Source: Candidatus Bathyarchaeota archaeon
GTDB lineage: Archaea; Thermoproteota; Bathyarchaeia; 40CM-2-53-6; FEN-987
Direction: 5' to 3'
Length of the DNA stretch: 18,721 bases
Assembly: GCA_003152955.1 (NCBI GenBank)
Contig: PMBQ01000029.1
Coordinates: forward strand, 5,327 to 24,047
The notes under the pieces: model-generated
The model's input: the letters and a program-made list of their open reading frames with translations, nothing else
Database searches by the model: none
What the model was told of the DNA's origin: nothing
Program-made: the position numbers and the translations under genes
Part shown: positions 1 through 5,860 of the stretch, in pieces
Position numbering within the stretch: the stretch's first letter is position 1
Layout of the letters: every line of letters starts with the position of its first letter

Positions 1-231
1 GTTAGTCACCCTTTCACGGATTTCATCATCCAACACATCAAATTCTGGGGCCACGCCATGTTTATCAAAAAACGTAAGTATGGCACCCACAATAGCGCGG
101 TGTTCCACCCTGTCGAAAAAACTGTCCTTCACGAAAGAACGATTGGCCTCCAACCAATCGGGGTCTACACACATAAGAGCTATAAGTGTGCGCTGAAAAT
201 CGTCTGTTATGCCAAGTGTAGGTTCAGTCAC
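1..231 (-). CDS. DnaB-like replicative helicase, N-terminal part (runs off left edge)
   Basis: An open frame of 77 codons begins with GTG at 231 and stays open to the window edge. It starts inside the dUTPase stop codon (GTGA overlap) and has AGGTGG four bases upstream, so it is translationally coupled to dut. The translated N-terminus (VTEPTLGITDDFQ...) contains a DPDWLEANRSFVKDSFF segment, then EHRAIVGAIL and a stretch ending APEFDVLDDEI. This arrangement matches the helical N-terminal domain of DnaB-family helicases, where a Phe-(x)n-His-R/K-x-I motif is followed by a long helix and a 'P...D.L..E' segment. The ATPase domain would lie outside the window, so the helicase call rests on the N-terminal domain and on the replication context. 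Another phage helicase or primase-helicase is possible. Confidence 0.6.
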   Translation of the reverse strand, partial: MTEPTLGITDDFQRTLIALMCVDPDWLEANRSFVKDSFFDRVEHRAIVGAILTFFDKHGVAPEFDVLDDEIRERVTN

Positions 232-683
232 AGACCACCTGAACTACCAAACCCGCTCGTTCCGCGTTGGGTCTTTGGCATTTCACTGACATAAGTTATT
301 TTCACGGATTTGAATTTGGGGACCGGGATAAGCTGAGCGAGACGGTCGCCATTTTTTACTTCTTGCGCATACGGCGTTGGATTGTATACAGTAACAAAGA
401 GTGGTCCAGTGTACCCACTATCAATGGTCCCTTCACCAACAAGAAGACGACGCTTAAAGAGAGTGCTGCTCCGAGCACGAACCATGCCCCAAGAATTATC
501 ACCAACTTTAACATATAAACCAGTTGGGAGGTCCTGAAAAGCAAATGGCAAAAGAATCGTTTTTTCCTTACCGTTCGGAAACCAGATTTCGAGATCGTAC
601 CCACAATCTCCTTCCTTCTGTGCTTTAAATTCCCTGCCAGTACGCGGGTCAGCCAGATATACTAGGAACTCGGTTTCATCCAT
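228..683 (-). CDS. dut: dUTP diphosphatase (dUTPase)
   Basis: Hydrolyses dUTP to dUMP and pyrophosphate, keeping uracil out of phage DNA and supplying dUMP for dTMP synthesis. All five trimeric dUTPase motifs are visible in 151 residues: DCGYDL (26-31), RSST (71-74), GTIDSGYTG with catalytic Asp88 (85-93), GDRLAQLIP (112-120) and the C-terminal glycine-rich arm RGTSGFGSSG (140-149). Length is typical of the single-domain trimeric family. The ATG at 683 lies 22 bases inside the preceding gene, with only a weak AGAAAG ribosome site, so translation is probably coupled. The stop codon overlaps the GTG of the downstream helicase gene. Motif 1 has Cys where Ala is usual, and motif 3 is DSGYTG rather than the common DxxYRG; neither change removes a key catalytic residue. 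Confidence 0.93.
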   Translation of the reverse strand: MDETEFLVYLADPRTGREFKAQKEGDCGYDLEIWFPNGKEKTILLPFAFQDLPTGLYVKVGDNSWGMVRARSSTLFKRRLLVGEGTIDSGYTGPLFVTVYNPTPYAQEVKNGDRLAQLIPVPKFKSVKITYVSEMPKTQRGTSGFGSSGGL

Positions 684-1069
684 ATTTTTCTTTCTAAAAG
701 TTTAATTATGGTTTCACGCACAGCAGAATCCGACATACTATCAGGTCTGTCTTTGTGTCTTCTGAGAATTTTAACAAGCCACCTGCATTCCCTGATGGTT
801 AGCTGTAAACTAACTGCAGTAGCTAATTCTTTATTCCTTGCTTCGCCAGTTTTCTGTAGTCTCTTTCCACGAGCAATAATTGGGTTCCATCTCACCGGGA
901 CAATCGGAACAACAAGATTGATAGACAACACCTTTTTCAATTCCTGCTGGGAAGCGTGCAACTTCTCTTTTTCCAATTCATCAAGTTCCATCTTTTTGCC
1001 CATCTTTTGTGCCGGATTATCCGCGACCGACACACCTAACCTGTTTTGTGAAACACCCTTGGAAATCAT
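662..1069 (-). CDS. Unknown 135-residue protein, charged and helical
   Basis: I do not recognise this protein. The ATG (1069-1067) overlaps the TGA of the upstream kinase gene in an ATGA junction, and the 3' end overlaps dut by 22 bases, which strongly supports it as a real coupled gene in the leftward operon. The N-terminal third is polar; residues ~27-46 are Glu/Lys/Leu-rich and likely helical; a short hydrophobic stretch (INLVVPIVPV) follows. The C-terminal half (LTIRECRWLVKILRRHK..., then SAVRETIIKLLERK) reads as two amphipathic basic helices, compatible with nucleic-acid or protein binding, but that is inference only. No Cys pairs, P-loop or signal peptide are seen. Confidence 0.7.
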   Translation of the reverse strand: MISKGVSQNRLGVSVADNPAQKMGKKMELDELEKEKLHASQQELKKVLSINLVVPIVPVRWNPIIARGKRLQKTGEARNKELATAVSLQLTIRECRWLVKILRRHKDRPDSMSDSAVRETIIKLLERKIWMKPSS

Positions 1070-1554
1070 TGTCCTTTGAGTTCAATATAATCAAGATTCA
1101 CTTCCTCACATGTTACTATGAATTCATCAAGCCATGACCGTTCGAATGCTTCCCGTTTTTCGAAAAGCGTAAGATCGTTCCCGTATCGTTGACGGGCGCG
1201 ATTTTTCCTGACTTCAAAATTCTCAGAAAAAAATATTATAGTGGATATCTCTTGAACGTCCCTCATAATAAGGGCCTGTCCACGATTCCGGGGCGCCGAG
1301 TCAATGATAAGCACCGTACTCCGCGGATCTCGCTTGAACGAATGTATGGCCAGTGAGATCATGTCCTGTACTCGAGATTCCACCTCCTCCGGACCGTATG
1401 GATTGCCCATCGCCGCAAATTCTATGGGCGTAATGGTCTTACGGAGTTCCTCCCCAATCTGGAGGACCGATGCCCCGTAAGACCGCATGATGTGAGCAAA
1501 CATCGATTTACCTGACTGCTGCTCACCGAGAACCCAAAATATGCGCTTCTTCAT
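1066..1554 (-). CDS. P-loop nucleotide kinase, adenylate-kinase-like (candidate (d)NMP kinase)
   Basis: A 162-residue P-loop protein with Walker A GEQQSGKS at 10-17. Two further segments resemble adenylate kinase: IGEELR (33-38; the family has a GD-x-LR nucleotide-binding motif) followed by a helix with PEEVESRVQDMI, and IIDSAPRNRGQA (83-94), which parallels the DGFPRTxxQA motif that binds the NMP substrate and magnesium. Arg118, Arg121 and Arg123 sit where the lid arginines of the family occur. It starts at ATG 1554 in a TAATG junction with the preceding gene and ends in an ATGA junction with the next, so it is tightly coupled. It lies one small gene downstream of purZ, which makes phosphorylation of a purine deoxynucleotide (dZMP, dGMP or dAMP) a reasonable guess. 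The substrate cannot be read from sequence; another P-loop NTPase role is possible. Confidence 0.7.
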   Translation of the reverse strand: MKKRIFWVLGEQQSGKSMFAHIMRSYGASVLQIGEELRKTITPIEFAAMGNPYGPEEVESRVQDMISLAIHSFKRDPRSTVLIIDSAPRNRGQALIMRDVQEISTIIFFSENFEVRKNRARQRYGNDLTLFEKREAFERSWLDEFIVTCEEVNLDYIELKGQ

Positions 1555-1811
1555 TAGTCAGCTCCGTCAATCATCTGATGATAGTGGTCTTTTTTACCTT
1601 TGTGTATAAAAACTGCGCCTTCAATTTCTAAAGCACAAATAGGTTCTACGTGTGGTTTGAACCCATCTATTGCTTCCTCCATTGAAGCAGCAAGTACACA
1701 CGCTTCTCTATTACCCTTGTACCCACCCCACGTAACCCGAAAAAGTCGAAGATGGTGTAGAACAACAATATTCGGTGTTGGGGTGGGAAGCCTTCCTTGT
1801 GATTTAGACAT
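1554..1811 (-). CDS. Unknown small protein between purZ and the kinase
   Basis: About 85 residues, unrecognised. ATG 1811-1809 shares its A with the TGA of purZ (TGATG); a GTG three bases upstream (1814) is an alternative start. AGGAGG lies just before the purZ stop, with a short spacer. The stop overlaps the ATG of the kinase gene. After a polar proline-containing N-terminus the sequence has strand-like LFRVTWGGY, then EACVLAASMEEAIDGF (helix), then strand-like PICALEIEGAVFIHKGKK, which suggests a compact alpha/beta domain. Coupling to purZ on one side and to the kinase on the other suggests it belongs to the same functional cassette, but no function can be assigned. Confidence 0.75.
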   Translation of the reverse strand: MSKSQGRLPTPTPNIVVLHHLRLFRVTWGGYKGNREACVLAASMEEAIDGFKPHVEPICALEIEGAVFIHKGKKDHYHQMIDGAD

Positions 1812-2944
1812 CACCCCTCCTGCGTCATTGGGGCACTTCTGATTTGCATACGTTCCTGTGACGTGAGATCAATCATCTCGTCGTTCATCGCCCCGGTCCC
1901 AAGGTAGAGAATCGGAACCTTCGTCGCCTTCTCGATGTTGCGGATAAGCTCCCCACAATCAGACCTCATAACATCTGCATAAGTGCTGTTCTCGGTTACG
2001 CCGGGGAAGTAATTACAGAACTGGAGACAGAACACGTTAGGGTCACAATAATCAACCATCCTCATGATCTGCCGCATAGAGAAGGAAAATACGCGTCTCA
2101 CTTTCCCGGTCACGGTGGTGTGTTCAAGCAAATGACGCCCCACTGATGCGGAAAGGATGTCCCATGTGAGTTCCATTTGGTCCTCATAACACGGACCAGA
2201 GTGACCCACGATGTTGCCATTCCCGTCATAGACGTGGCCGACCCGAATAGGGAATGTTCGTATCGCCGCGTACACGGTCCCCGCATATCGAAACGGGAGT
2301 CCGAGGTCCGCCATGAAAGCGGCTGGTGTGATGTCGCGGGACGTGACATAGGGGTACAGGTGCCCATGGTTCAAAGAAAGATCGAATCCCTGCGCAAGTT
2401 CACCCATTACGGTCTTGCCCTGGTCGAGCATGTCTTTGAGCACCGGGGCCACACGTGCTATTGTGCCAAATCGTCTCATGGACGGAACATCCTTGACGAG
2501 CACCACATCCTCCTTGCGTGCGATCTTGGCCGCAAGTGCCGCCCCACACCCTTTCAAGGTGCTGGAGATACGGTCCAAGCCCTTTTTCTCCTCCTGCGCA
2601 TGGCGATCTTCAATAATGAACGCATGCGGGTCGATCATCAAACGATTCGTGATGCGGATGCCCTTGGACTCAAATTGTTGAATCTCCTTCTCCAATGTTT
2701 TGATGGTGATACCGGACCCCGCCGAAACGAGAAGTTGTGTGCGAGGATTGATCGCCGCCATTGGAAGCTGTTGAACCAGAAAATCACCTTTGTCCTTCGA
2801 CCGGAACCAGTGCCCCGCATTCGTAAGGAAGTTACATACGGACGCATCAGGCGACTTCTGTAAGGCGAGGTAGCCGGCCAATTTCCCTTTTGCTTCTGAC
2901 CCCCACTGGCCACCCATAACGAGATTGACCTTTCCTGACATCAT
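1811..2944 (-). CDS. purZ: PurZ-type adenylosuccinate synthetase homologue (2-aminoadenine nucleotide synthesis)
   Basis: A 377-residue protein of the PurA/PurZ superfamily. Seen: GGQWGSEAKGK at 11-21 aligns with the PurA loop GxQWGDEGKGK, but the catalytic Asp is Ser16; TNAGH retains the catalytic His45; STLKGCGAALAAKIAR matches the nucleotide-monophosphate-binding loop; GELAQGFDLSLNHG...YPYVTSRD matches the EGAQG...YPFVTS segment; VTGKVRRV resembles the aspartate-binding arginine loop. Known: replacement of that Asp by a small residue makes room for the 2-amino group, so PurZ condenses dGMP with aspartate to give N6-succino-2-amino-dAMP, later cleaved by host PurB to dZMP. The start at 2944 is preferred over the more upstream 3016, because it has AAAGGG upstream and begins five bases after the preceding stop; 3016 would bury the start in the preceding gene. 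A second ATG follows at 2941. Confidence 0.88.
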   Translation of the reverse strand: MMSGKVNLVMGGQWGSEAKGKLAGYLALQKSPDASVCNFLTNAGHWFRSKDKGDFLVQQLPMAAINPRTQLLVSAGSGITIKTLEKEIQQFESKGIRITNRLMIDPHAFIIEDRHAQEEKKGLDRISSTLKGCGAALAAKIARKEDVVLVKDVPSMRRFGTIARVAPVLKDMLDQGKTVMGELAQGFDLSLNHGHLYPYVTSRDITPAAFMADLGLPFRYAGTVYAAIRTFPIRVGHVYDGNGNIVGHSGPCYEDQMELTWDILSASVGRHLLEHTTVTGKVRRVFSFSMRQIMRMVDYCDPNVFCLQFCNYFPGVTENSTYADVMRSDCGELIRNIEKATKVPILYLGTGAMNDEMIDLTSQERMQIRSAPMTQEG

Positions 2945-2949
2945 GGTGG

Positions 2950-3156
2950 TCACCCTTTCTTCATTGAACTGAGAAGCTCGTCCGCGTGTTTGACTTCGTA
3001 CGAGAGCTTGTCCCATACAATGCCTTGAATCTCCACCACGGCATTAGCCAATTTTTCTTTTGGTTGAACGTCGCGCCCATATTCAGCGCTAACCTCGATT
3101 GAGTTGTAGTTCTTGCTCAACCGGACACTCGCCCGGAATGCATAATGCTCAGCCAT
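2950..3156 (-). CDS. Unknown 68-residue protein upstream of purZ
   Basis: Unrecognised. It has a perfect AGGAGG with a five-base spacer before ATG 3156, and ends five bases before purZ, so it is a convincing first cistron of the purZ unit. The N-terminal half (FRASVRLSKNYNSIEVSAEY) reads as two beta strands; the rest (KLANAVVEIQGIVWDKLSYEVKHADELL) reads as helix, giving a small strand-strand-helix protein. Small phage proteins with a 'SKNY-S-EV' start are, from memory, common next to replication genes, but I cannot name the family with confidence. Upstream of it lies the tRNA-like RNA. Confidence 0.75.
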   Translation of the reverse strand: MAEHYAFRASVRLSKNYNSIEVSAEYGRDVQPKEKLANAVVEIQGIVWDKLSYEVKHADELLSSMKKG

Positions 3157-3186
3157 TGTATCCTCCTGTTGGTGTGTGTGAAAAAT

Positions 3187-3291
3187 TGTTCCCTCGACGG
3201 GATTCGAACCCGCGTGTGACCGAGGCCTTCAGTTCACCGCCATGTTCCACCTATCGCACGAAAACTACAAGCTCACTAGATGGGCAAGGGA
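3187..3291 (-). tRNA. tRNA-like RNA gene with canonical T-arm and acceptor stem but no clear anticodon arm
   Basis: Read on the minus strand, the 3' end is a textbook tRNA end: T-stem GCGGG/CCCGT around loop TTCGAAT, then CGAGGGA. The 5' segment TCCCTTG pairs with CGAGGGA over seven base pairs, and two more pairs (GT/AC) extend it to nine. From acceptor to discriminator A it is about 103 bases, longer than a normal tRNA. Between the ends I find a possible 3-bp D-like hairpin (CTA/TAG), a helix TCGTG/CATGG with a 12-base loop, and a hairpin GTGA...TCAC resembling a class II variable arm, but no 5-bp stem with a 7-base anticodon loop. CCA is not encoded. It could be a divergent class II tRNA, a decayed tRNA or a tRNA mimic; a T-rich tract follows. 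Confidence 0.5.
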
Positions 3292-3317
3292 ACCAACCGT
3301 TTATCTAGTTCTACAGA

Positions 3318-4199
3318 TTACCGCTTGCCGGGCCTCGCAGGTGACGGTTTGCCGCCTTTGGACGGTGCAGGGACAGGTTTTGCCTTACCTTTGCCTGGGC
3401 CAAATGTTTCCTTAGCCCAATCTTCCTGTTCCGCCCTTGTCGGCTGCTTACCACGCGGTGCCTCCTTTTCCGGAGGAGGTGCAAAATCATCCTCCGCTCC
3501 CTGTTCCGGGGCTTCCCGTTCTACCGGGGCAGGTTTCCCTGCACGTCCTTCACTGGCCGGGGGCGGAGCACCATCCTCCAACCTCTCGAAGCGTGCATAC
3601 AGGATTTCCTCAAGCTCCTCAGCGTCGTGTCTCACCACGAGCTGATTGAGGTCCTTGGGATCGCCAGGGAGTTTGACCGCTGACGGATTCCTTGATGCCA
3701 TCACCTTGTATTCGGTGGTGAGACCAGAACCCGACTTGTTGATTTTGATGTTGCACCCTGTTTCCGTGTCTGCGATGTTGCCGTACTCCGCGTCAGCGAA
3801 GAATGCCATGATCTGGTCCCAAATTTGGCGACCGACTTCAAGCACCTTCATCTCACCCCCGGCCAGCACATTGAAGTAGAACCGCTGTTTGGGAGCGATC
3901 TTCTTGGCAACCGCGCCCATATCACGTTTCTTAAGCTGGGCGATGTAGTCACAGACGGGGCAGTTAGGTTCCCCGAACATCTTGAGGCACGCAACGGATT
4001 GATCAGTCAGGAAGTGCGACGTATACTGCACGTACAACTCCCCCTTTCCGGTCTCTTCGTTGGTAAACGTGGTGAGCCGCACCAGATTTTCGCCATCCTG
4101 AAGCCTGACGAATCCAGCCGCAGTCGCCTGTTTGGCCTTTGCCTCATTATAACCCGCAATCAAACGGGCCATGTCTATGGCAGGTGCCGTTTTAGGCAT
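3318..4199 (-). CDS. Single-stranded DNA-binding protein, T4 gp32-like
   Basis: A 293-residue protein that likely coats single-stranded DNA at the fork and during recombination. The core has the zinc site of gp32-type proteins: His62, Cys71, Cys80 and Cys83 (SHFLTDQ...C...CPVC). It is followed by a strand-rich OB-fold region with RFYFNVLAGGEMKVLEVG (106-123) and the helix QIWDQIMAFFADAEYG. The N-terminus (1-25) is a short basic helix, as in gp32 where it mediates cooperativity. From about 210 the protein becomes a low-complexity Pro/Glu/Ala/Lys tail. The last 25 residues are Lys/Arg/Gly/Pro-rich instead of the acidic tip usual for SSBs. ATG 4199 has AAAGGAA seven bases upstream. The neighbours are a coiled-coil protein and a resolvase-like nuclease, a typical phage recombination/replication set. 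Confidence 0.85.
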   Translation of the reverse strand: MPKTAPAIDMARLIAGYNEAKAKQATAAGFVRLQDGENLVRLTTFTNEETGKGELYVQYTSHFLTDQSVACLKMFGEPNCPVCDYIAQLKKRDMGAVAKKIAPKQRFYFNVLAGGEMKVLEVGRQIWDQIMAFFADAEYGNIADTETGCNIKINKSGSGLTTEYKVMASRNPSAVKLPGDPKDLNQLVVRHDAEELEEILYARFERLEDGAPPPASEGRAGKPAPVEREAPEQGAEDDFAPPPEKEAPRGKQPTRAEQEDWAKETFGPGKGKAKPVPAPSKGGKPSPARPGKR

Positions 4200-4216
4200 A
4201 TGCGTGTTCCTTTATG

Positions 4217-4669
4217 TTATTGTTTGGTGGTTGAATTGGTGTACAGGTACGCTACCACCTGAGCGTACTTTACACTCGATGCGTTCAAAAATCCCTGCAA
4301 GATGGACGTATCCCGCCTTGCGGACAGGAGATCCTTTTCCAAGTCCTGCACGGTCCCGTTCGATCTCACAAGACTCAAAACTGCAGCCTCAGTTATTTTC
4401 GGACCGCTCGGGTCCCATTCATTTCGAATCTTCCCGTCCACAATCGCCTTCTGACCAGCGATACGGGACTCCAGTTCCAACGCTTCCGCTTCCGCCGTGC
4501 GAGTCAAGGCGATCAACGTGGCATGCTCTCCGAGGAATTCATTACATTCTTTGAAATCCCCACTGAACTGCAAATGCTTCTGGGGGTCGAGGGCAATCTT
4601 TTTGTCCATCAGATCAACCTGAATCGTTGTCAGGTCTTTCTGTTTGATCGATGTGAGTATAAGTTTCAC
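4217..4669 (-). CDS. Coiled-coil protein next to SSB, possible recombination mediator
   Basis: 150 residues, not recognised by family. Translation starts at GTG 4669, which overlaps the stop of the upstream nuclease gene (GTGA), with AGGAGG five bases upstream. The N-terminus has KDLTTIQVDLMDKKIALDP; from about 50 to 140 the protein is long-helical and rich in Ala, Glu, Leu and Arg (TAEAEALELESRIAGQKAIV, TVQDLEKDLLSARRDTSILQ), predicted coiled coil. Size, helical character and position directly before SSB and after a Holliday-junction-type nuclease recall phage recombination mediators of the UvsY kind, but sequence alone does not prove that. Confidence 0.72.
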   Translation of the reverse strand: MKLILTSIKQKDLTTIQVDLMDKKIALDPQKHLQFSGDFKECNEFLGEHATLIALTRTAEAEALELESRIAGQKAIVDGKIRNEWDPSGPKITEAAVLSLVRSNGTVQDLEKDLLSARRDTSILQGFLNASSVKYAQVVAYLYTNSTTKQ

Positions 4670-5157
4670 TTACTCCTCCTTTTGAATGCGGTGGCAAAGT
4701 CTTCGAGCGGACACAACATTAACATCTTATTTTTGTACAGAAGTCGCACAATGGCATGTCCAGGGTCCATCCCAAGAGTGTGCCACGCAATCTGTGTAGT
4801 AACTGTTACCATTGGCCCTTGATTACGAGAAATAACAAGCGCGGCAAACTTTCCATCGGCATCAGCATCCCTTTTCGCCTTCTCCCACCAATCCACAAAA
4901 TCGGTTGGGGGTCTGCTGGTGAACATGAGGTCCCACGGAAAGCCCGCTGTCTTCTTGGATTCAATCATGAACGGGAAGTTTGCATCCTTATCAATGCAAA
5001 CTATATCGCCTCTCACCTTTTCTCCTGAAAAGAACTTCCACAGGTGTCCCGACCCTGAACCGGGGGTCCTTGCGAACTTCCATTCGATGATTCTGGTGAG
5101 AATCTTGGCAATTCGGCTTTCAGCCGTTTTGCCGCGCCTATTATTCCGGTTAGGCAT
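4666..5157 (-). CDS. PD-(D/E)XK nuclease, probable Holliday junction resolvase-like
   Basis: 163 residues with the catalytic layout of a PD-(D/E)XK nuclease: Glu13 in the first helix (GKTAESRIAKIL), RTPGSGSG (30-37), GDIVC with Asp51, and the IESKK strand with Glu66 and Lys68. The RTPGSG...GDI...ExKK pattern is typical of archaeal Hjc-like resolvases and related phage endonucleases that cut branched DNA, here probably to resolve replication or recombination intermediates before packaging. I chose ATG 5157 (MPNRNN...) over a longer frame from 5247, because the extension overlaps the upstream gene out of frame and looks unrelated; AGGGAT sits upstream of 5157. The stop overlaps the GTG of the next gene. 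A Vsr- or restriction-like nuclease is a less likely alternative. Confidence 0.78.
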   Translation of the reverse strand: MPNRNNRRGKTAESRIAKILTRIIEWKFARTPGSGSGHLWKFFSGEKVRGDIVCIDKDANFPFMIESKKTAGFPWDLMFTSRPPTDFVDWWEKAKRDADADGKFAALVISRNQGPMVTVTTQIAWHTLGMDPGHAIVRLLYKNKMLMLCPLEDFATAFKRRSK

Positions 5158-5168
5158 GGGGTCTATCC

Positions 5169-5465
5169 CTAACCCTTGATCAACGCGAGAACAGCCGATT
5201 TGGACATGCCATCGTCGCGCACCCCACGCGCCGCACTTCCCAGGCACGCGTTCACGGTGCTCATTTTCTTGAGCGCCGGGGGCAGCTTGCCGTACTTCGC
5301 GATATCCACGTTGAATTTCTTGGCAACGCGGTCAAGCGCAGCGGGTTCCAGCGCGTTCAACTTCGGACGCAGGTCCGTCTTGAGCGCCTCGATCACTTCA
5401 GGAGCGACGACAGGCTTTTTGGGGGCCTTCTCCTTTACTGCTTCCTTGGCGGTGTCTTTCGCCAT
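5169..5465 (-). CDS. Unknown 98-residue Ala/Lys-rich protein
   Basis: Unrecognised. It has an excellent ribosome site, AAGGAGGT, five bases before ATG 5465, and ends 11 bases before the nuclease start. Residues 1-20 are Lys/Ala/Glu/Pro-rich and probably disordered. The remainder is helical, with PEVIEALKTDLRPKLNALEP, ALDRVAKKFNVDIAKYG and a terminal MSKSAVLALIKG, suggesting a small helical bundle. The basic tail and its place between DNA polymerase and resolvase fit a DNA- or polymerase-associated accessory protein; this is inference. Confidence 0.75.
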   Translation of the reverse strand: MAKDTAKEAVKEKAPKKPVVAPEVIEALKTDLRPKLNALEPAALDRVAKKFNVDIAKYGKLPPALKKMSTVNACLGSAARGVRDDGMSKSAVLALIKG

Positions 5466-5487
5466 GGTGTACCTCCTTGTAAGGCAG

Positions 5488-5814
5488 TTATGATGGCCGG
5501 ATGATTTGGTTTGGTGGAGCAGTCACTATCCGTCCAGCTTCGGATGTGATAATCTGTTGAAGTCTCTGACTGAATTTCTGAATGAGACGATCACGAGTGG
5601 TGTTGAGCCTCTTAATCTTCTTATCGATGGCTAACATCTCAGCCGCCTCTCCTGGGTGAAGATTGGCCAAGTGCTCCTGAATCCATATATTCGCTTGCAT
5701 GGGGTTGAGGTTGGTACTCCTCTCCCCACAAAGGTTGCATGTGAGATGGGCAACCATGGTTTGAAGTTGCTCCATCTGTTCGGGTGTTATACTTACTTGT
5801 GGTGCATCAGCCAT
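5488..5814 (-). CDS. Small zinc-finger-like protein after DNA polymerase
   Basis: 108 residues, not assigned to a known family. CNLCGE (26-31) followed by HLANLH (48-53) gives a C-x2-C ... H-x4-H arrangement compatible with one zinc finger. A long charged helix (AIDKKIKRLNTTRDRLIQKF) and a Pro-containing tail follow. AGGAGG precedes ATG 5814 by five bases and is the end of the repeated leader (copy C) that begins at the polymerase stop codon, so this gene has its own conserved 5' leader. It is transcribed away from polymerase in the same direction. A nucleic-acid-binding or regulatory role is possible but unproven. Confidence 0.75.
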   Translation of the reverse strand: MADAPQVSITPEQMEQLQTMVAHLTCNLCGERSTNLNPMQANIWIQEHLANLHPGEAAEMLAIDKKIKRLNTTRDRLIQKFSQRLQQIITSEAGRIVTAPPNQIIRPS

Positions 5815-5819
5815 TGCAT

Positions 5820-5860
5820 CCTCCTATAGAAAAAACGTATGGAATCCAAACTCGCTTTCA
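5820..5860 (-). promoter_or_regulatory. Conserved leader element, copy C
   Basis: Reads TGAAAGCGAGTTTGG, ATTCCATACG, TTTTTTCTAT, AGGAGG on the minus strand. Its TGA is the polymerase stop codon and its AGGAGG is the ribosome site of the gene at 5814. Copies A (8619-8660) and B (8732-8774) have the same order and spacing. GAAAGCG can pair imperfectly with CGTTTTTTC in every copy, giving a small hairpin just before the ribosome site. It could be a promoter for a phage transcription system or an RNA leader that controls translation. Confidence 0.6.

Noticed and set aside
708..1079. A 123-codon plus-strand frame antisense to the unknown protein at 662-1069
   Set aside because: The minus-strand gene is locked into the operon by overlapping start and stop codons; the plus frame is Ser/Phe-rich shadow sequence and interrupts a continuous leftward operon.
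2177..2863. A 228-codon plus-strand frame antisense to purZ
   Set aside because: It lies wholly inside purZ on the other strand, has no ribosome site or recognisable domain, and its reading is low in protein character; purZ has complete family motifs.
3187..3291. Selenocysteine tRNA or tmRNA end as the identity of the tRNA-like RNA
   Set aside because: The 9-bp acceptor suggested tRNA-Sec, but no UCA anticodon loop or long D-stem is present; the tmRNA idea fails because there is no tag reading frame and the element is only about 105 bases.
3099..3308. A plus-strand frame reading FPRRDSNPRV across the tRNA-like region
   Set aside because: That peptide is the well-known false translation of a reversed tRNA T-arm; it supports the RNA call, not a protein.
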